In this document: piece after piece, positions 48,458 to 58,109 of the stretch | Position numbering within the stretch: the first letter of the stretch is position 1 | Layout: each line of letters begins with the position of its first letter | Assembly (NCBI RefSeq): GCF_015070875.1 | Contig: NZ_JADDIV010000001.1 | Location: forward strand, 279,144 to 343,143 | Direction of reading: 5' to 3' | Source: Ramlibacter pallidus | GTDB taxonomy: Bacteria; Pseudomonadota; Gammaproteobacteria; Burkholderiales; Burkholderiaceae_C | Length of the DNA: 64,000 nt | Program-made: the position numbers and the translations under genes | The notes under the pieces: generated by a model | Database searches by the model: none | What the model saw: the letters and a program-made list of their open reading frames with translations, nothing else | What the model was told of the DNA's origin: nothing

Positions 48458-49096
48458 TCAGTGCGAGACGCCGTCACGGCGGAGGACCTTCCAGACGGTG
48501 CGTGCCAGGATCTCGAGATCCAGCGCGAGGGACTGGCGCCGCAGGTATTCGGCGTCGAGCGCCACCTTCTGCGGGATCGGCAGCTCGTCGCGCCCGTTCA
48601 CCTGCGCCCATCCCGTCACGCCGGGGAGCAGCCGGTGCACGCCCTGTTCGGTGCGGAGCGCGACCAGGTCGTGCTGGTTGAAGAGGGCCGGCCGCGGACC
48701 GACCAGGCTCATGTCGCCGCGCAGGACGCTCCAGAGCTGCGGCAGTTCGTCCAGGCTGCTCTTGCGCAGGAAGCCGCCGATGGGCGTCAGGTGTGCATGC
48801 GGGTCGGCCAGCAGGTGCGTGGCCACGGCGGGCGTCTCGATCTTCATGCTGCGGAACTTGGGCATGCGGAAGATCGCGTTGTCGCGCCCCACGCGGTCGG
48901 ACCAGTACAGCGCGGGACCGCGCGACGTCAGCCGAACGAGCAGCGCGATCGCGAGCGCCGGCAGGAGCAGGACGACGCCGGCGGCCAGGGAGAGCGCGAG
49001 GTCGAGGACGCGCTTGCCGGCGCCGGCCGTGGGCACCGGCGGCGCCACCCGCGTGGCCCCGGACCGCTCAGGCAGGGGTGGATGGTTCAAGCTCAT
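48458..49096 (-). CDS. Bacterial sugar transferase (undecaprenyl-phosphate glycosyl-1-phosphate transferase)
   Basis: A 212-residue monotopic membrane transferase of the PglC/WcaJ C-terminal type. It has one N-terminal re-entrant helix (LDLALSLAAGVVLLLPALAI) and the catalytic signature FRMPKFRSM with RKSSLDELPQLWSVLRGDMS, where the DE and RPALFNQHD residues act. It should start O-unit assembly by putting the first sugar phosphate on undecaprenyl phosphate. In the P. aeruginosa O5 locus WbpL of another family does this job, so the initiation step differs. The preferred start is MSLNHPPLP. Confidence 0.9.
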   Translation of the reverse strand: MSLNHPPLPERSGATRVAPPVPTAGAGKRVLDLALSLAAGVVLLLPALAIALLVRLTSRGPALYWSDRVGRDNAIFRMPKFRSMKIETPAVATHLLADPHAHLTPIGGFLRKSSLDELPQLWSVLRGDMSLVGPRPALFNQHDLVALRTEQGVHRLLPGVTGWAQVNGRDELPIPQKVALDAEYLRRQSLALDLEILARTVWKVLRRDGVSH

Positions 49097-49157
49097 GGTG
49101 ATGCCGTGATTATCGCCGGAGGCACCCGGCCCCGCCCCGCGCAAACGGTGAAGCCGT

Positions 49158-50084
49158 TTACCGCGCCGGGCCCACCACCGACGCCCGCAACGCCTCGGCG
49201 GGCGCCAGCACCGGCTGCCAGCCCATCGCGCGCCCGGCCTCCTGCCAGTCGACACGCAGCGGCAGGGTGAGGCTTTCCAGCTCGCGCCGGCGCCCGATCA
49301 GCGTCCCGGCCAGGCGCAGCAGTCCCGGCGGGACGCTGACCAGCCGGGACGGCATGTCCAGGGCCGCCGCCATGCCGCGCACCAGCTCGGCGAGCGACCA
49401 GTCGGAACCGTCACCCGCGACGAAGGTGCGCTGCGCCGGCAACGGCCCGAGCGCGCAGGCGCCGAGGAACGAAGCCAGGTTGTCGACGTGGACGAACGAG
49501 CGCACGGCGCGGGCGGCGCCGAACGGCAGCGGCAGCCCGGAACGCACCAGCCGCACCAGCCGCGGGAAATTGCCGGGGCATCCGGCGCCGTACACCATCG
49601 GCGGGCGCACGATCACGAGCGCGGGGCCCTGCTCCGCGCAAGCCGCCGTGAGCTCCTGCTCCGCGGCCCACTTCGATCGCGCATAGGCTGCGGCGGGGCG
49701 CGCCGGGGAGTCGGCCCGGACGGTTTCGGCCGACCAGTTGCCATGCACGCCGATCGAGCTGACGAAGACGAAGCGGCCCACCCCCGCCGCGCGGGCGGCC
49801 GCGGCGGTCCGCACCGCGAGCTGCCGGTTCACCTCGTCGAACAGGTCGCGCCCGCGTTCGGACGCGACCTGCGTGTGCGCGCGTCCGGCCAGGTGGACCA
49901 CCGCCGTGCAGCCGCGCAGCATTTCGGGCGTGGGCGGCCCTTCGCCCGTGGCCGCCACCTGCACACCGGCCCGTTCCAGGCCGGCCGGGGCCGTCCGCCC
50001 GATCGCAAGCACGGGGCCGCTCGCCGCGAGGAAACGCACCGTCGCGCCTCCGATGTAACCGCCCGCGCCCGTCACTGCGATCAT
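49158..50084 (-). CDS. NAD-dependent epimerase/4-reductase (WbpV/WbpK-like)
   Basis: A 308-residue extended SDR: MIAVTGAGGYIGGATVRFLA for NAD(P) binding, VHLAGRAH, and YARSKWAAEQ as the YxxxK catalytic site. Such enzymes reduce the 4-keto-6-deoxy sugar made by WbpM to QuiNAc or FucNAc. The ATG overlaps the stop of the glycosyltransferase (50081-50084). With the WbpM-like enzyme and the sugar transferase it probably makes and loads the initiating sugar. Confidence 0.86.
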   Translation of the reverse strand: MIAVTGAGGYIGGATVRFLAASGPVLAIGRTAPAGLERAGVQVAATGEGPPTPEMLRGCTAVVHLAGRAHTQVASERGRDLFDEVNRQLAVRTAAAARAAGVGRFVFVSSIGVHGNWSAETVRADSPARPAAAYARSKWAAEQELTAACAEQGPALVIVRPPMVYGAGCPGNFPRLVRLVRSGLPLPFGAARAVRSFVHVDNLASFLGACALGPLPAQRTFVAGDGSDWSLAELVRGMAAALDMPSRLVSVPPGLLRLAGTLIGRRRELESLTLPLRVDWQEAGRAMGWQPVLAPAEALRASVVGPAR

Positions 50085-51322
50085 GCGCCGGCCTTCCCCA
50101 GCAGCTGCAGGTAGGCGGTGGCAAGGGTGTCGTAGCCGTGGTGGCGCGCCACGTACGCTTCACCCCGCCTTCCCATGTCCGCCCGCTCGGCCTCCGGCAT
50201 CTGCGCGAGCCGCGTGATCGCGGCGGCGATCGCCTTCGCGTCGCCGGGATCGATGGAGAAGCCGCAGCCGCATTCCGCCACGGGATCGTTGCCCGCGCGC
50301 ACCGCGAACAGCACCGGCAGCGCGGCCTGCATGTAGTCGAACAGCTTGTTGGGGCTGACCCCGAAGCGGAAGATCGGCTCCGGCCGCAGCGAGATGTAGC
50401 CCGCGCTCGCCTCGCGCAGCAGGCGCTGCACCGCTGCCTTGGGAACCTGGTCGAAGATGCGCACGTGTCCCTGCAGGCCGAGCGCCTCGACCTGCGCGCG
50501 CAGTTCCGCCTGGAGCTCGCCGCGGCCCACGATCACGGCCGACGCCAGCCGGCGGGGGCCCTCTTCCGCCATCGCCTCCACCAGCGTGCTGACGTGGTTG
50601 GGCCGGCCCATCGCGCCGGCGTAGACGACGACGGCACGCCCCTCGGCGCGCCAGGCGCGGACCTGCCGCGCGGCCTCCGAATCGGGCAGCTCGCCCGGCG
50701 CGGACGCCGCGGCCACGCCGTTGGGGATGTAGTGCCAGCGCGCCGTGTCCAGGCCGGCGGCGCGCATGTGCTCCCGCGTGCAGGGAAGCAGGGAAACGAC
50801 GTCGTCGGACGTGCGGTAGGCCTCCCGCTCCAGCCAGCCGGTGAAGCGCACCAGCGGATGCGAGGCCCGCACGCCGGCCAGTTCCACCAGGCTCAGCGGC
50901 CACAGGTCACGTACTTCGAACACGCAGCGGGCACCGAAGCGGCGCGCGAGCCTGCGGCCGGCGAGGAAGGCATACGGATGCGGCGAGGACGTGACGACGA
51001 GCGACGGGCGGCCGTGGTCGCGCGCGAGCCGGTCCGCGTGGCGGACCAGCTGGAAGCTGAAGGCCGCCATGTTGGCGATGCGCCCGAGCCCGTTGCCGCG
51101 ATAGCGCGGCGTCGGCAGGAACTCGTAGGGGACGCCCTGCACGGACTCGCATCCCGCCGGCCGGGGCACGTCGAGCAGGTGGTGGTTCGCGGCCGTGAGG
51201 ATCACGCTCGGCTGCCCGCGCGCGGCCCACTCGCGCGCCAGGTGGAACGGCCGGTCGTAGCGCCCGATGCCGGGCCCGCCCGCATACGGATGGATGTACC
51301 AGATGCTGCCGCCGGCGCTCAT
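50081..51322 (-). CDS. Glycosyltransferase family 4 (WbuB-like)
   Basis: A 413-residue cytosolic GT-B glycosyltransferase. The N-domain begins IWYIHPYAGGPGIGRYDRPF, and the C-domain has VVYAGAMGRPNHVSTLVEAM and the nucleotide-binding FRFGVSPNKLFDYMQAALPV with the SPNK pattern typical of GT4 enzymes close to WbuB. It should add a sugar to the growing lipid-linked unit. It overlaps the stop of the asparagine-synthase-like gene by four bases. Confidence 0.88.
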   Translation of the reverse strand: MSAGGSIWYIHPYAGGPGIGRYDRPFHLAREWAARGQPSVILTAANHHLLDVPRPAGCESVQGVPYEFLPTPRYRGNGLGRIANMAAFSFQLVRHADRLARDHGRPSLVVTSSPHPYAFLAGRRLARRFGARCVFEVRDLWPLSLVELAGVRASHPLVRFTGWLEREAYRTSDDVVSLLPCTREHMRAAGLDTARWHYIPNGVAAASAPGELPDSEAARQVRAWRAEGRAVVVYAGAMGRPNHVSTLVEAMAEEGPRRLASAVIVGRGELQAELRAQVEALGLQGHVRIFDQVPKAAVQRLLREASAGYISLRPEPIFRFGVSPNKLFDYMQAALPVLFAVRAGNDPVAECGCGFSIDPGDAKAIAAAITRLAQMPEAERADMGRRGEAYVARHHGYDTLATAYLQLLGKAGA

Positions 51323-53214
51323 CCGGCCCGCACCTCGAACTTCTCGGCCCAGTGGGCCAGCACGCCGGCGCGGAACAGCATCGGCTCCATCGTCTGGCGC
51401 TGGCGGTCGCCGGCCGAACGCCAGGCGGCCAGCAGTTCGTCGACGCGCAGCCACTCCTGCAGGCGCGGCTTCGCGGCGGCGAGCGACTGCTGCATGCGTT
51501 CGCCCAGGGCGCCGCGCATCCACAGCGATTGCGGCGTGACGAAGCCCATCTTGTCGCGGCGGTCGAGGATCTCGTCCGGCACCAGCCCGCGCAGGGCGGT
51601 GCGCATCAGCGCCTTGGTGCGTCCCTGCCGCAGCTTGTGCTGCAGGGGCAGCGCCAGCACGAACTCGGCCAGGCGGTAGTCCAGGAAGGGAACGCGGCTC
51701 TCGATCGACCAGGCCATCGAATTGCGGTCCTCGTAGCGCAGCAGGCTGGGCACGCTGTACTGCCGCAGGTCCGCGACCTGGCGCTGGCGCAGCCCGCCGG
51801 GGGCGCCCAGCTGCACGCGCGAATCGCCTGCAGCCGCGGCGACCGCCGGGCCGAGCCAGTCCGACGCGGCGCCGAGCTTCGGCTGCAGGAAGCGGGGCAT
51901 GTAGCGCAGGCCCTCGCGCCAGCGCAGGTAGCCGCGGTCGCCGTGCAGCGCCACCGACGCGGCTTCGCGGCCGGCGGCGACCAGCCGCCCGCGGCGCGCG
52001 AGCGACAGGATGTGGAACGCATAGAACTTCTTGTAGCCGCCGAGGATCTCGTCGGCGCCCTGCCCGTCGAGCAGCACGGGGATGCCGGTCTCGCGCGCCT
52101 GCTTCATCACGAGCCATTGCGCATAGATGCTGGCGGTGGAGAACGGCTCGTCCTGGTGCCACACCAGGTCGCCGAGCTCCGCGAGGTAGCCCTCTTCGGT
52201 CGGGACCGAGAAGTGCGGCTGCGCGCGCGCCCGTTCGGCGGCCATCCGTGCCCAGCGGGATTCGTCGAACTGGGGCTCCGGAAAGCGCGCGGTGAAGGTG
52301 TGGATGGACGACTGCTGTTCCTGCTGCCGCATCGCGCACACGATCGAGGAGGAGTCCAGCCCGCCGGACAGGCAGGCGCCCACCGGCACGTCGCTGCGCA
52401 TGCGCAGCTGCACGGAGGAGCGGAACAGCTCGGCGAAACGCGCGCAGGCCTCGTCGAACGGGAGGTCCAGCTCGCGGGCCGGATCCAGTTGCCAGAACGG
52501 CACCGGCCGGACCTCCAGCGACTGCCCCGGACGCAGCACGGCATGGCAGCCGGGCGGAAACGCGGTGATCCCCTGGAAGAAGGTGGCGTCGTCGGTGTTC
52601 AGTGCGCCGTGGGCGAGGTAGTCGTGGATCGCCACCGGGTTCGCGGCGGGGCTGCCGCCCCAATGCGCCAGGATGCCCTTGATCTCCGAGGCGAAGGCGA
52701 GGACGCCGTCGCGCACGCCCAGGTGCAGCGGCTTGACCCCGAAGCGGTCGCGCGACAGCACCAGGCAGCGTTCGGTCCGGTCCCAGATCGCCAGCGCCCA
52801 CATGCCGTTGAAGCGGCGGAAGCACTCCGTGCCCCATTCCGCATAGGCCGCGAGGATCACCTCGCTGTCGGAAGCGGAGCTGAAGTGCCGGCCGAGCGCG
52901 CGCAGCTCGTCGCGCAGTTCACGGTAGTTGTAGATCTCGCCGTTGTAGGTGAGCCAGTAGCGGCCATCCGCGTACGGCATGGGCTGGTGGCCGCCTTCGG
53001 TGCAGTCGATGATCGCCAGGCGGCGGTGGCCCAGCGCCACGATCGCCGGCGGTGCGGCGGCCGGGACGTCGGAGGCGAACGGCCCCGCACCGTCCGGCCC
53101 GAAGAAGGCATGGCCGCTGCCGTCCGGCCCGCGGTGGGCCTGCACGCGCGTCATCGCGAACACGTCGGAGAGGTCGGTCGGCCGGCCGGAGACCAGCCCC
53201 GCGATTCCACACAT
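51319..53214 (-). CDS. asnB: Asparagine synthase (glutamine-hydrolysing) family amidotransferase
   Basis: A 631-residue AsnB-type protein. The N-terminal glutaminase has Cys2 as nucleophile (MCGIAGLVSG) and RGPDGSGHAFFG, with YNGEIYNYRELRDEL; the C-terminal synthetase domain has the PP-loop SGGLDSSSIVCAM and ESRVPFLDYRLAEF. In polysaccharide clusters members of this family amidate uronic-acid carboxylates of the glycan and do not make asparagine. It overlaps the glycosyltransferase downstream and is 6 bases from the one upstream, so it is part of the same transcription unit. It is distinct from the WbpG amidotransferase at 55595. Confidence 0.9.
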   Translation of the reverse strand: MCGIAGLVSGRPTDLSDVFAMTRVQAHRGPDGSGHAFFGPDGAGPFASDVPAAAPPAIVALGHRRLAIIDCTEGGHQPMPYADGRYWLTYNGEIYNYRELRDELRALGRHFSSASDSEVILAAYAEWGTECFRRFNGMWALAIWDRTERCLVLSRDRFGVKPLHLGVRDGVLAFASEIKGILAHWGGSPAANPVAIHDYLAHGALNTDDATFFQGITAFPPGCHAVLRPGQSLEVRPVPFWQLDPARELDLPFDEACARFAELFRSSVQLRMRSDVPVGACLSGGLDSSSIVCAMRQQEQQSSIHTFTARFPEPQFDESRWARMAAERARAQPHFSVPTEEGYLAELGDLVWHQDEPFSTASIYAQWLVMKQARETGIPVLLDGQGADEILGGYKKFYAFHILSLARRGRLVAAGREAASVALHGDRGYLRWREGLRYMPRFLQPKLGAASDWLGPAVAAAAGDSRVQLGAPGGLRQRQVADLRQYSVPSLLRYEDRNSMAWSIESRVPFLDYRLAEFVLALPLQHKLRQGRTKALMRTALRGLVPDEILDRRDKMGFVTPQSLWMRGALGERMQQSLAAAKPRLQEWLRVDELLAAWRSAGDRQRQTMEPMLFRAGVLAHWAEKFEVRAG

Positions 53215-53220
53215 GGTGTT

Positions 53221-54324
53221 TCAGCTCCTGCAACGCTGGTAGACGTCGAGCAGCACATGCTGCTCGCGCTCCCAGTTGAATTTTTCGAGCACCGCGCGGC
53301 GCCCGTTCGCGCCCATGCGGCGCGCGCGCTCCGGATCGGCCGCGAGGGCCGACATGGCGGCGGCGATCGCCCGCGGGTCGCAGGGATCGACGCAGACGCC
53401 GCAGTCGTAGCGTTCCACGATGTCCTTCCACATCGGGAAGTCCGACGCGATGACCGGCAGCCCCGCCGACATGTACTCGAACAGCTTGTTGGGCTGCGAG
53501 TTCACGTGGTTCGGCTCGGGATGGAACAGCACGAGGCCGGCGATGCTGCGCGCCAGCACGGCGGCGACATCGGCGCGCGACAGCTGGCCGCGGTAGTCCA
53601 CGTGCTTCCAGCCAGGCAGCGCCTGCAGGGAGGCCGCGAGCGCCTGCGTCTCCATCGGACCGGCCACCACCAGCGGCTGGCCCGCCAGCGCGCACGCCTC
53701 CACCATTTCGCGGGCACTGCGGATCGCCGAGATGCCGCCCACGTAGCAGAAGCCACGCCGCTCGCCGTCCGGCCCTTCGGGCGGCGGGGCGAGTTCGTCC
53801 ATCATCGGATAGTTGTTGACGGTGGTGGTCTGCGGGTTGAGCCGGCGAAAGCGCTCGCCGATGAAAGGGGTGGCCGTCACCACCGCGCTCATCCGCTTGG
53901 CCGCGAAGTCCTCGAAGACCTCGAACACCCGCGCGATGACGCGGCGCGCGCGCACCGGGATCCACTCCTTCGACAGGATGTCGCGCGGCACGTCCTCGTG
54001 CGCATCGTAGATCACCCGCCGGCCGGCCGCCCGCATCAGCAGGGCGTACGGCAACAGGTCCGGATCGTGGAAGTGGTAGATGTCCGCGCCCTGGTGCAAC
54101 GCGGCCCGCCAGGTCCGCCAGCCCAGCAGGGTGAAGCGGCCCAGGCGGCCGCCCGGCGGCGGCGACAGCGGCACGTGCCGCACCGCCGCGCAATCGGCGG
54201 GCATGTCGCCCTGGATGACGACGCTGACCTCGTGGCCGGCCGCAGCGGCCGCCCGGGCCTCCTTGCGGACGATGCGGATGTCGCCCGCGCGGTGGGCCGA
54301 GGAAAAGTGGCAGATGCGTGCCAT
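53221..54324 (-). CDS. Glycosyltransferase family 4 (WbpH-like)
   Basis: A 367-residue GT-B glycosyltransferase beginning MARICHFSSAHRAGDIRIV. The donor-site segment is HPEPNHVNSQPNKLFEYMSA, with the E-x7-E type catalytic Glu in that region. It probably adds an acetamido-sugar or mannuronic derivative to the O unit; the specific acceptor is unknown. The start overlaps the stop of the polymerase gene by one base. Confidence 0.87.
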   Translation of the reverse strand: MARICHFSSAHRAGDIRIVRKEARAAAAAGHEVSVVIQGDMPADCAAVRHVPLSPPPGGRLGRFTLLGWRTWRAALHQGADIYHFHDPDLLPYALLMRAAGRRVIYDAHEDVPRDILSKEWIPVRARRVIARVFEVFEDFAAKRMSAVVTATPFIGERFRRLNPQTTTVNNYPMMDELAPPPEGPDGERRGFCYVGGISAIRSAREMVEACALAGQPLVVAGPMETQALAASLQALPGWKHVDYRGQLSRADVAAVLARSIAGLVLFHPEPNHVNSQPNKLFEYMSAGLPVIASDFPMWKDIVERYDCGVCVDPCDPRAIAAAMSALAADPERARRMGANGRRAVLEKFNWEREQHVLLDVYQRCRS

Positions 54325-55598
54325 CACGCGCCCTGCGGCCCCGCGGCCGCACGCAGCCGGCCGCCCTGCTGCAGCAGCAGCGAGGCGAAGATGACCAGCA
54401 GCCAGCCGCCGGAATTGAGCACCGTGGACAAGGGCATCTCGATCAGGCTCAGCACCGGCATCAGGCTCAGGCACAGGGCCGCGGGCGAGTTGCGGCACAG
54501 GTAGCGCAGCGCCGTGAAGAGGAAGGCGAACAGCACGGCGCCGGCCAGCACGCCGACATAGCCGAAATTGGCGAAGTCGTGGATGTAGGAGCCCGAGTTC
54601 AGGCTGCCGGTGAGCCCCCGCTCGCGCACCAGGTCTTCGTGATAGATCGCGTAGAGCTTGGTCGGCATGTGCTGGTATTCGCAGCCGAGCATCCTGGCCA
54701 CGAGCCGGTAGCCGCAACCGTCCTCCCGGCGCTCCGGCTCTTCGTACTGGAAGTACCACTGGGCCGTGACCCGCGCCGGCACGATGAACAGGCGTTCGCG
54801 CACCGATGCCACGACCATCGCCCCCGGATAGTCCCCGAGGGAGGAGTCCGCGGTCGGGATGTCGCGCGGCTTGCGCATCCCCTTGCCTTCGACGAATTCC
54901 ATCAGGCGGGCGACGTCCTCCCGCACCGGCGGACTGGACGACGTCCAGTTGATGCCGACGGAAACCACGATCAGCAGCGCCATCAGCGCGGCCTTCTTCC
55001 AGGCGCGCGTGAACGAGAAGTAGAAGACCAGCGGCAGCAGGAGGTACACCGAATTCGCCTTCACGAACAGCGACGTGGTGTAGAAGAGCCCCACCGCCAG
55101 CGCCGGGTAGAGCAGGCGCGAGCGGTATTGCGCGGCCAGCACCAGCAGGATCGGCCCGACGCCCTTGATCGCGTAGTCGGAGGCGTAGCGCTGCCAGCGC
55201 GCCAGGCTGTAGTAGCCCTCCTGCCGGATGCGCGCGATCTCATAGTCGTTGTCCGACCGATGGGCTTCGACCATCGGAAGGTAACCCAGCGTCGTCAGGT
55301 GCATCACCACGACGCCCGCGAAGAGGGCGAACAGCACGGCGATCATGATGCGCACGCCCCCGTCCGGCAGTGGCACCTGCTCCACTTGCGGCAGGCGGCG
55401 GCGCAGCAGGAACCAGAGCAAGACGTAGAGGCCGACGAACACTGCGCCGAACAGCAGCAGCGGCTGCACGAATTCCGGGTCCATGCGCGCGGCGCTGGCG
55501 TAGTAGTAGCAGGCGAACATCAGCCATCCGAGGCTCGCCGCGTAAAGCAGGAAGAGGCTGTGCTCGCGCAGCCCTTGGGAAGCGGCCCGTGACGTCAT
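54324..55598 (-). CDS. wzy: O-antigen polymerase-like membrane protein (putative Wzy)
   Basis: A 424-residue multi-spanning protein with about ten helices (LFLLYAASLGWLMFACYYYA first, then VLLWFLLRR and IMIAVLFALFAGVVVMHLTT). A long periplasmic loop near residues 205-345 (with SSPPVREDVARLMEFVEGKG) lies between helices, as in Wzy polymerases. There is little sequence identity to known families, which is normal for Wzy. The position between wbpG and the glycosyltransferase genes and the absence of another candidate support this call. The start overlaps wbpG's stop. Confidence 0.75.
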   Translation of the reverse strand: MTSRAASQGLREHSLFLLYAASLGWLMFACYYYASAARMDPEFVQPLLLFGAVFVGLYVLLWFLLRRRLPQVEQVPLPDGGVRIMIAVLFALFAGVVVMHLTTLGYLPMVEAHRSDNDYEIARIRQEGYYSLARWQRYASDYAIKGVGPILLVLAAQYRSRLLYPALAVGLFYTTSLFVKANSVYLLLPLVFYFSFTRAWKKAALMALLIVVSVGINWTSSSPPVREDVARLMEFVEGKGMRKPRDIPTADSSLGDYPGAMVVASVRERLFIVPARVTAQWYFQYEEPERREDGCGYRLVARMLGCEYQHMPTKLYAIYHEDLVRERGLTGSLNSGSYIHDFANFGYVGVLAGAVLFAFLFTALRYLCRNSPAALCLSLMPVLSLIEMPLSTVLNSGGWLLVIFASLLLQQGGRLRAAAGPQGA

Positions 55599-56719
55599 AC
55601 GCCGGCGACGGCCCTCTTCACCTTGAGGGCGGTCCTGAGCAGCCAGTCGTTCGAGCGGTAGTCGGAGTAGTGCCGGTTCGGCTGCGCGAAGATGGCGTCG
55701 AGGTCCTGCGGGCGCACGCCCAGCTTCTTGGCGACGAACTCCTTGTCCTGCTGCTGCAGGGCCGCGTCGTAGGTGGGATGGGCGAGTTCGGCCAGCGCGG
55801 CCTCGCGGGTCATCTGGCCCGAGTTGATCAGGGAGGCGAGGTGGGCGCGCCGCTTGTCGTAGCCGAACTTCACCGGCAGGTAGTAGCCCTGGAAGAAGCG
55901 GGTGAACACGGACTCGTAGTGCTTGCCGCCGTAGTCCCGCCAGCCGAGCTCGGCCGCGATGGTCTTCTTCGCCTCGTCCTTGTTGTAGGGGATGTAGTTC
56001 AGCAGGCGAACGGTCTTGATGCCGCGCACGTAGGGATACCAGACGTACTGTGCGAAGAAGCCGATGGTCGGGTACTCGCGCAGGCGCATCGTGCCGAATC
56101 GGCGCGAGATGTCCATCAGCTGGCGCTTGTCGCTCGAGGAGTAGCCCCACGCCGGCGGCAGGATGAACTCGGTGGCGTAGTTGGTGCCGGAGAGGATGTA
56201 CTTGATGCCGTGGCGCGCCGCCTCGCGGTAGAGGACGGCGGGAAAGGCATGGTCCGTCGGCGTGTCGCAATTGGCCACCGACGCCTTGAAGAAGGCCAGC
56301 TGCAGGTCGCGCATCTCCTCCCAGTCGACGACGTGCGTGTGCAAGTCGATGCCCAGCTTCTTGACGATGTTCTCGATGTTGTTGACGGCCAGCTCGGAGT
56401 TCCAGCCGCTGTCGAAATGCACGGCCAGCGGGCGCAGGCCCATCCTTGCCGCCGTGTAGGCGACGTAGGAGCTGTCCACGCCGCCGCTGAGGCCCATGAT
56501 GCAGTCGTAGTCGCGGCCCTTGCCGGCTTCGCGCATGCGTGCGACCACGGCTTCGAGTTCCGCCTGGCGTTCGCCGCGCGAGGCGCGTTCCACGGTGGAG
56601 CGCACCATGGCGTCGTAGCTGCGGCAGTGGCTGCAGACGCCCTGTTCGTCGAACGTGATGTCGGGGTCCGACGTGTCCATGACGCAGCGGGAACAGATCT
56701 GGTAGGGGCGAGCGTTCAT
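55595..56719 (-). CDS. wbpG: N-acetyl sugar amidotransferase WbpG
   Basis: A 374-residue PP-loop ATPase that converts a carbonyl/acetamido group of a diacetamido-uronic acid sugar to an acetamidino group. The motif CSRCVMDTSDPDITFDEQGV with CSHC forms a zinc-binding N-terminus, the PP-loop is MGLSGGVDSSYVAYTAARM, and GTNYATEFILPPAW follows. Ammonia should come from HisH2 through HisF2, coded just upstream. This WbpG-HisH2-HisF2 trio is known from P. aeruginosa O5, making ManNAc3NAmA. The gene overlaps hisF2 by four bases. Confidence 0.92.
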   Translation of the reverse strand: MNARPYQICSRCVMDTSDPDITFDEQGVCSHCRSYDAMVRSTVERASRGERQAELEAVVARMREAGKGRDYDCIMGLSGGVDSSYVAYTAARMGLRPLAVHFDSGWNSELAVNNIENIVKKLGIDLHTHVVDWEEMRDLQLAFFKASVANCDTPTDHAFPAVLYREAARHGIKYILSGTNYATEFILPPAWGYSSSDKRQLMDISRRFGTMRLREYPTIGFFAQYVWYPYVRGIKTVRLLNYIPYNKDEAKKTIAAELGWRDYGGKHYESVFTRFFQGYYLPVKFGYDKRRAHLASLINSGQMTREAALAELAHPTYDAALQQQDKEFVAKKLGVRPQDLDAIFAQPNRHYSDYRSNDWLLRTALKVKRAVAGV

Positions 56720-57489
56720 CGGGTGGTGGGGGAGAGCTGGAGCTGTGCCAGCGTCTCGGGAGGGGGATAGTTGATCAGGACGGCCCGGTGCTTGCCGTGG
56801 AAGACGAACATGCTGCCGGCGGCCGCGGCGGACACCCCGGCCTGGAGCGCTTCGCGGATGTGGTCCAGCGTGCCGGCGCCGCCGCAGGCGATCACCGGCG
56901 TGTCGACGGCGGAGGCGACCTTCTTGAGCAGGGCTGCATCGTAGCCGGACATGGTGCCGTCGCGGTCGATGGAGTTGACGAGGATCTCGCCGACGCCCAG
57001 TTCCGCCAGCTTCTCGGCGTGGCGCACGGGGTCCTCGCGGGTGTTGGTGCGGCCGGAATCGATCCACACCTCGTGCTTGCCGAACAGCGTCTTCTTCACG
57101 TCGATCGCGGCCACGATGCTGGAGCTGCCGAACATGTCGCAGCTTTCCTGCACGAGACGCGGGTTGCGGAACGCCGAGGAATTGAGGCAGACCTTTTCGA
57201 CGCCCATGCGGTGCAGCTTGCGGATCTGGTCGATGGAGCCGACGCCGCCGCCGTAGCCCAGCGGCATGAAGCATTCGCCGGCGATGTCGGCGATGAGTTC
57301 GAAGTTCGGGTCGCGCTTCTCCACCGTCGCCGTGATGTCCAGCAGCAGCAGCTCGTCGACTTCCTTCTCGTTGAAGATCTTCACGGCGTTGACCGGATCC
57401 CCGACGTACTTGGGCTCGGCGAACCGGACGGTCTTGTAGAGGCCGCGCCCGCGCAGGAGCAGGCAGGGGATGACGCGCGGTTTCAGCAC
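56716..57489 (-). CDS. hisF2: HisF2-like imidazole-glycerol-phosphate synthase cyclase subunit paralogue
   Basis: A 257-residue TIM barrel. It has RVIPCLLLRGRGLYKTVRFA at the N-terminus, then GYGGGVGSIDQIRKLHRMGV and NSIDRDGTMSGYD near the C-terminus. In polysaccharide loci such a protein channels ammonia from HisH2 to WbpG and does not make histidine. The start is a GTG at 57487-57489 with GAGAGG upstream; the last codons of hisH2 overlap it. Confidence 0.9.
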   Translation of the reverse strand: MLKPRVIPCLLLRGRGLYKTVRFAEPKYVGDPVNAVKIFNEKEVDELLLLDITATVEKRDPNFELIADIAGECFMPLGYGGGVGSIDQIRKLHRMGVEKVCLNSSAFRNPRLVQESCDMFGSSSIVAAIDVKKTLFGKHEVWIDSGRTNTREDPVRHAEKLAELGVGEILVNSIDRDGTMSGYDAALLKKVASAVDTPVIACGGAGTLDHIREALQAGVSAAAAGSMFVFHGKHRAVLINYPPPETLAQLQLSPTTR

Positions 57490-58109
57490 GTTTCGAACCT
57501 CTCGACGAAGTTGCGGTAGACCTGCAGCCCGTACTTGTGGCTCTTCTCCGGGTGGAACTGCAGCGACACGATGTTGTCCCGCGCCATGGCGCTGGTGAAG
57601 CGATGGCCGTAGTGGGAGCTGGCGAGCTCCAGGCCGGCTTCGTCCACGACCATGTGGTACGAGTGCACGAAGTAGAAGCGCATCGGCTGCGGGACGTCGC
57701 GGAAGATCCCGCCGCCTTCCGCCTCCGCCTGCACCGTGTTCCAGCCCATGTGCGGCACGCGCAGCGTCTGCCCCTCGGTCCCGCGGAAGCGCACCATGCG
57801 CGCGTTGATCCAGCCGAGGCCGGGTTGCACCCCTTCCTCGCTCGCCCTGCCCACCAGCTGCGCGCCCAGGCACACCCCCAGCAGCGGACGCCGCTGTTCG
57901 ATCACGAGTTCGTTGAGCAGGTCCACCAGGCCGAAGCGGTGCAGGTTGCCCATCGCCTCGTCGAAGGCGCCCACGCCGGGCAGGACCAGCTTGGTCGCCG
58001 AACGCAGCACCTCGTGGTCGCGCGAGACCACCGCCTGCGCGCCGACCTTCTTCAGCATGTTGAGCACGGAGCCCACGTTGCCCGTGTCGTAGTCGACGAT
58101 GCCGATCAC
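57483..58109 (-). CDS. hisH2: HisH2-like glutamine amidotransferase
   Basis: A 208-residue class I glutaminase. The Cys nucleophile is in LLGVCLGAQLVGR (near residue 85) and the His/Glu pair in SLQFHPEKSHKYG. It starts with a GTG at 58107-58109, with GGAGG six bases upstream, and overlaps the flippase stop (GTGA). It supplies ammonia for sugar amidination with HisF2 and WbpG. Confidence 0.91.
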   Translation of the reverse strand: MIGIVDYDTGNVGSVLNMLKKVGAQAVVSRDHEVLRSATKLVLPGVGAFDEAMGNLHRFGLVDLLNELVIEQRRPLLGVCLGAQLVGRASEEGVQPGLGWINARMVRFRGTEGQTLRVPHMGWNTVQAEAEGGGIFRDVPQPMRFYFVHSYHMVVDEAGLELASSHYGHRFTSAMARDNIVSLQFHPEKSHKYGLQVYRNFVERFETC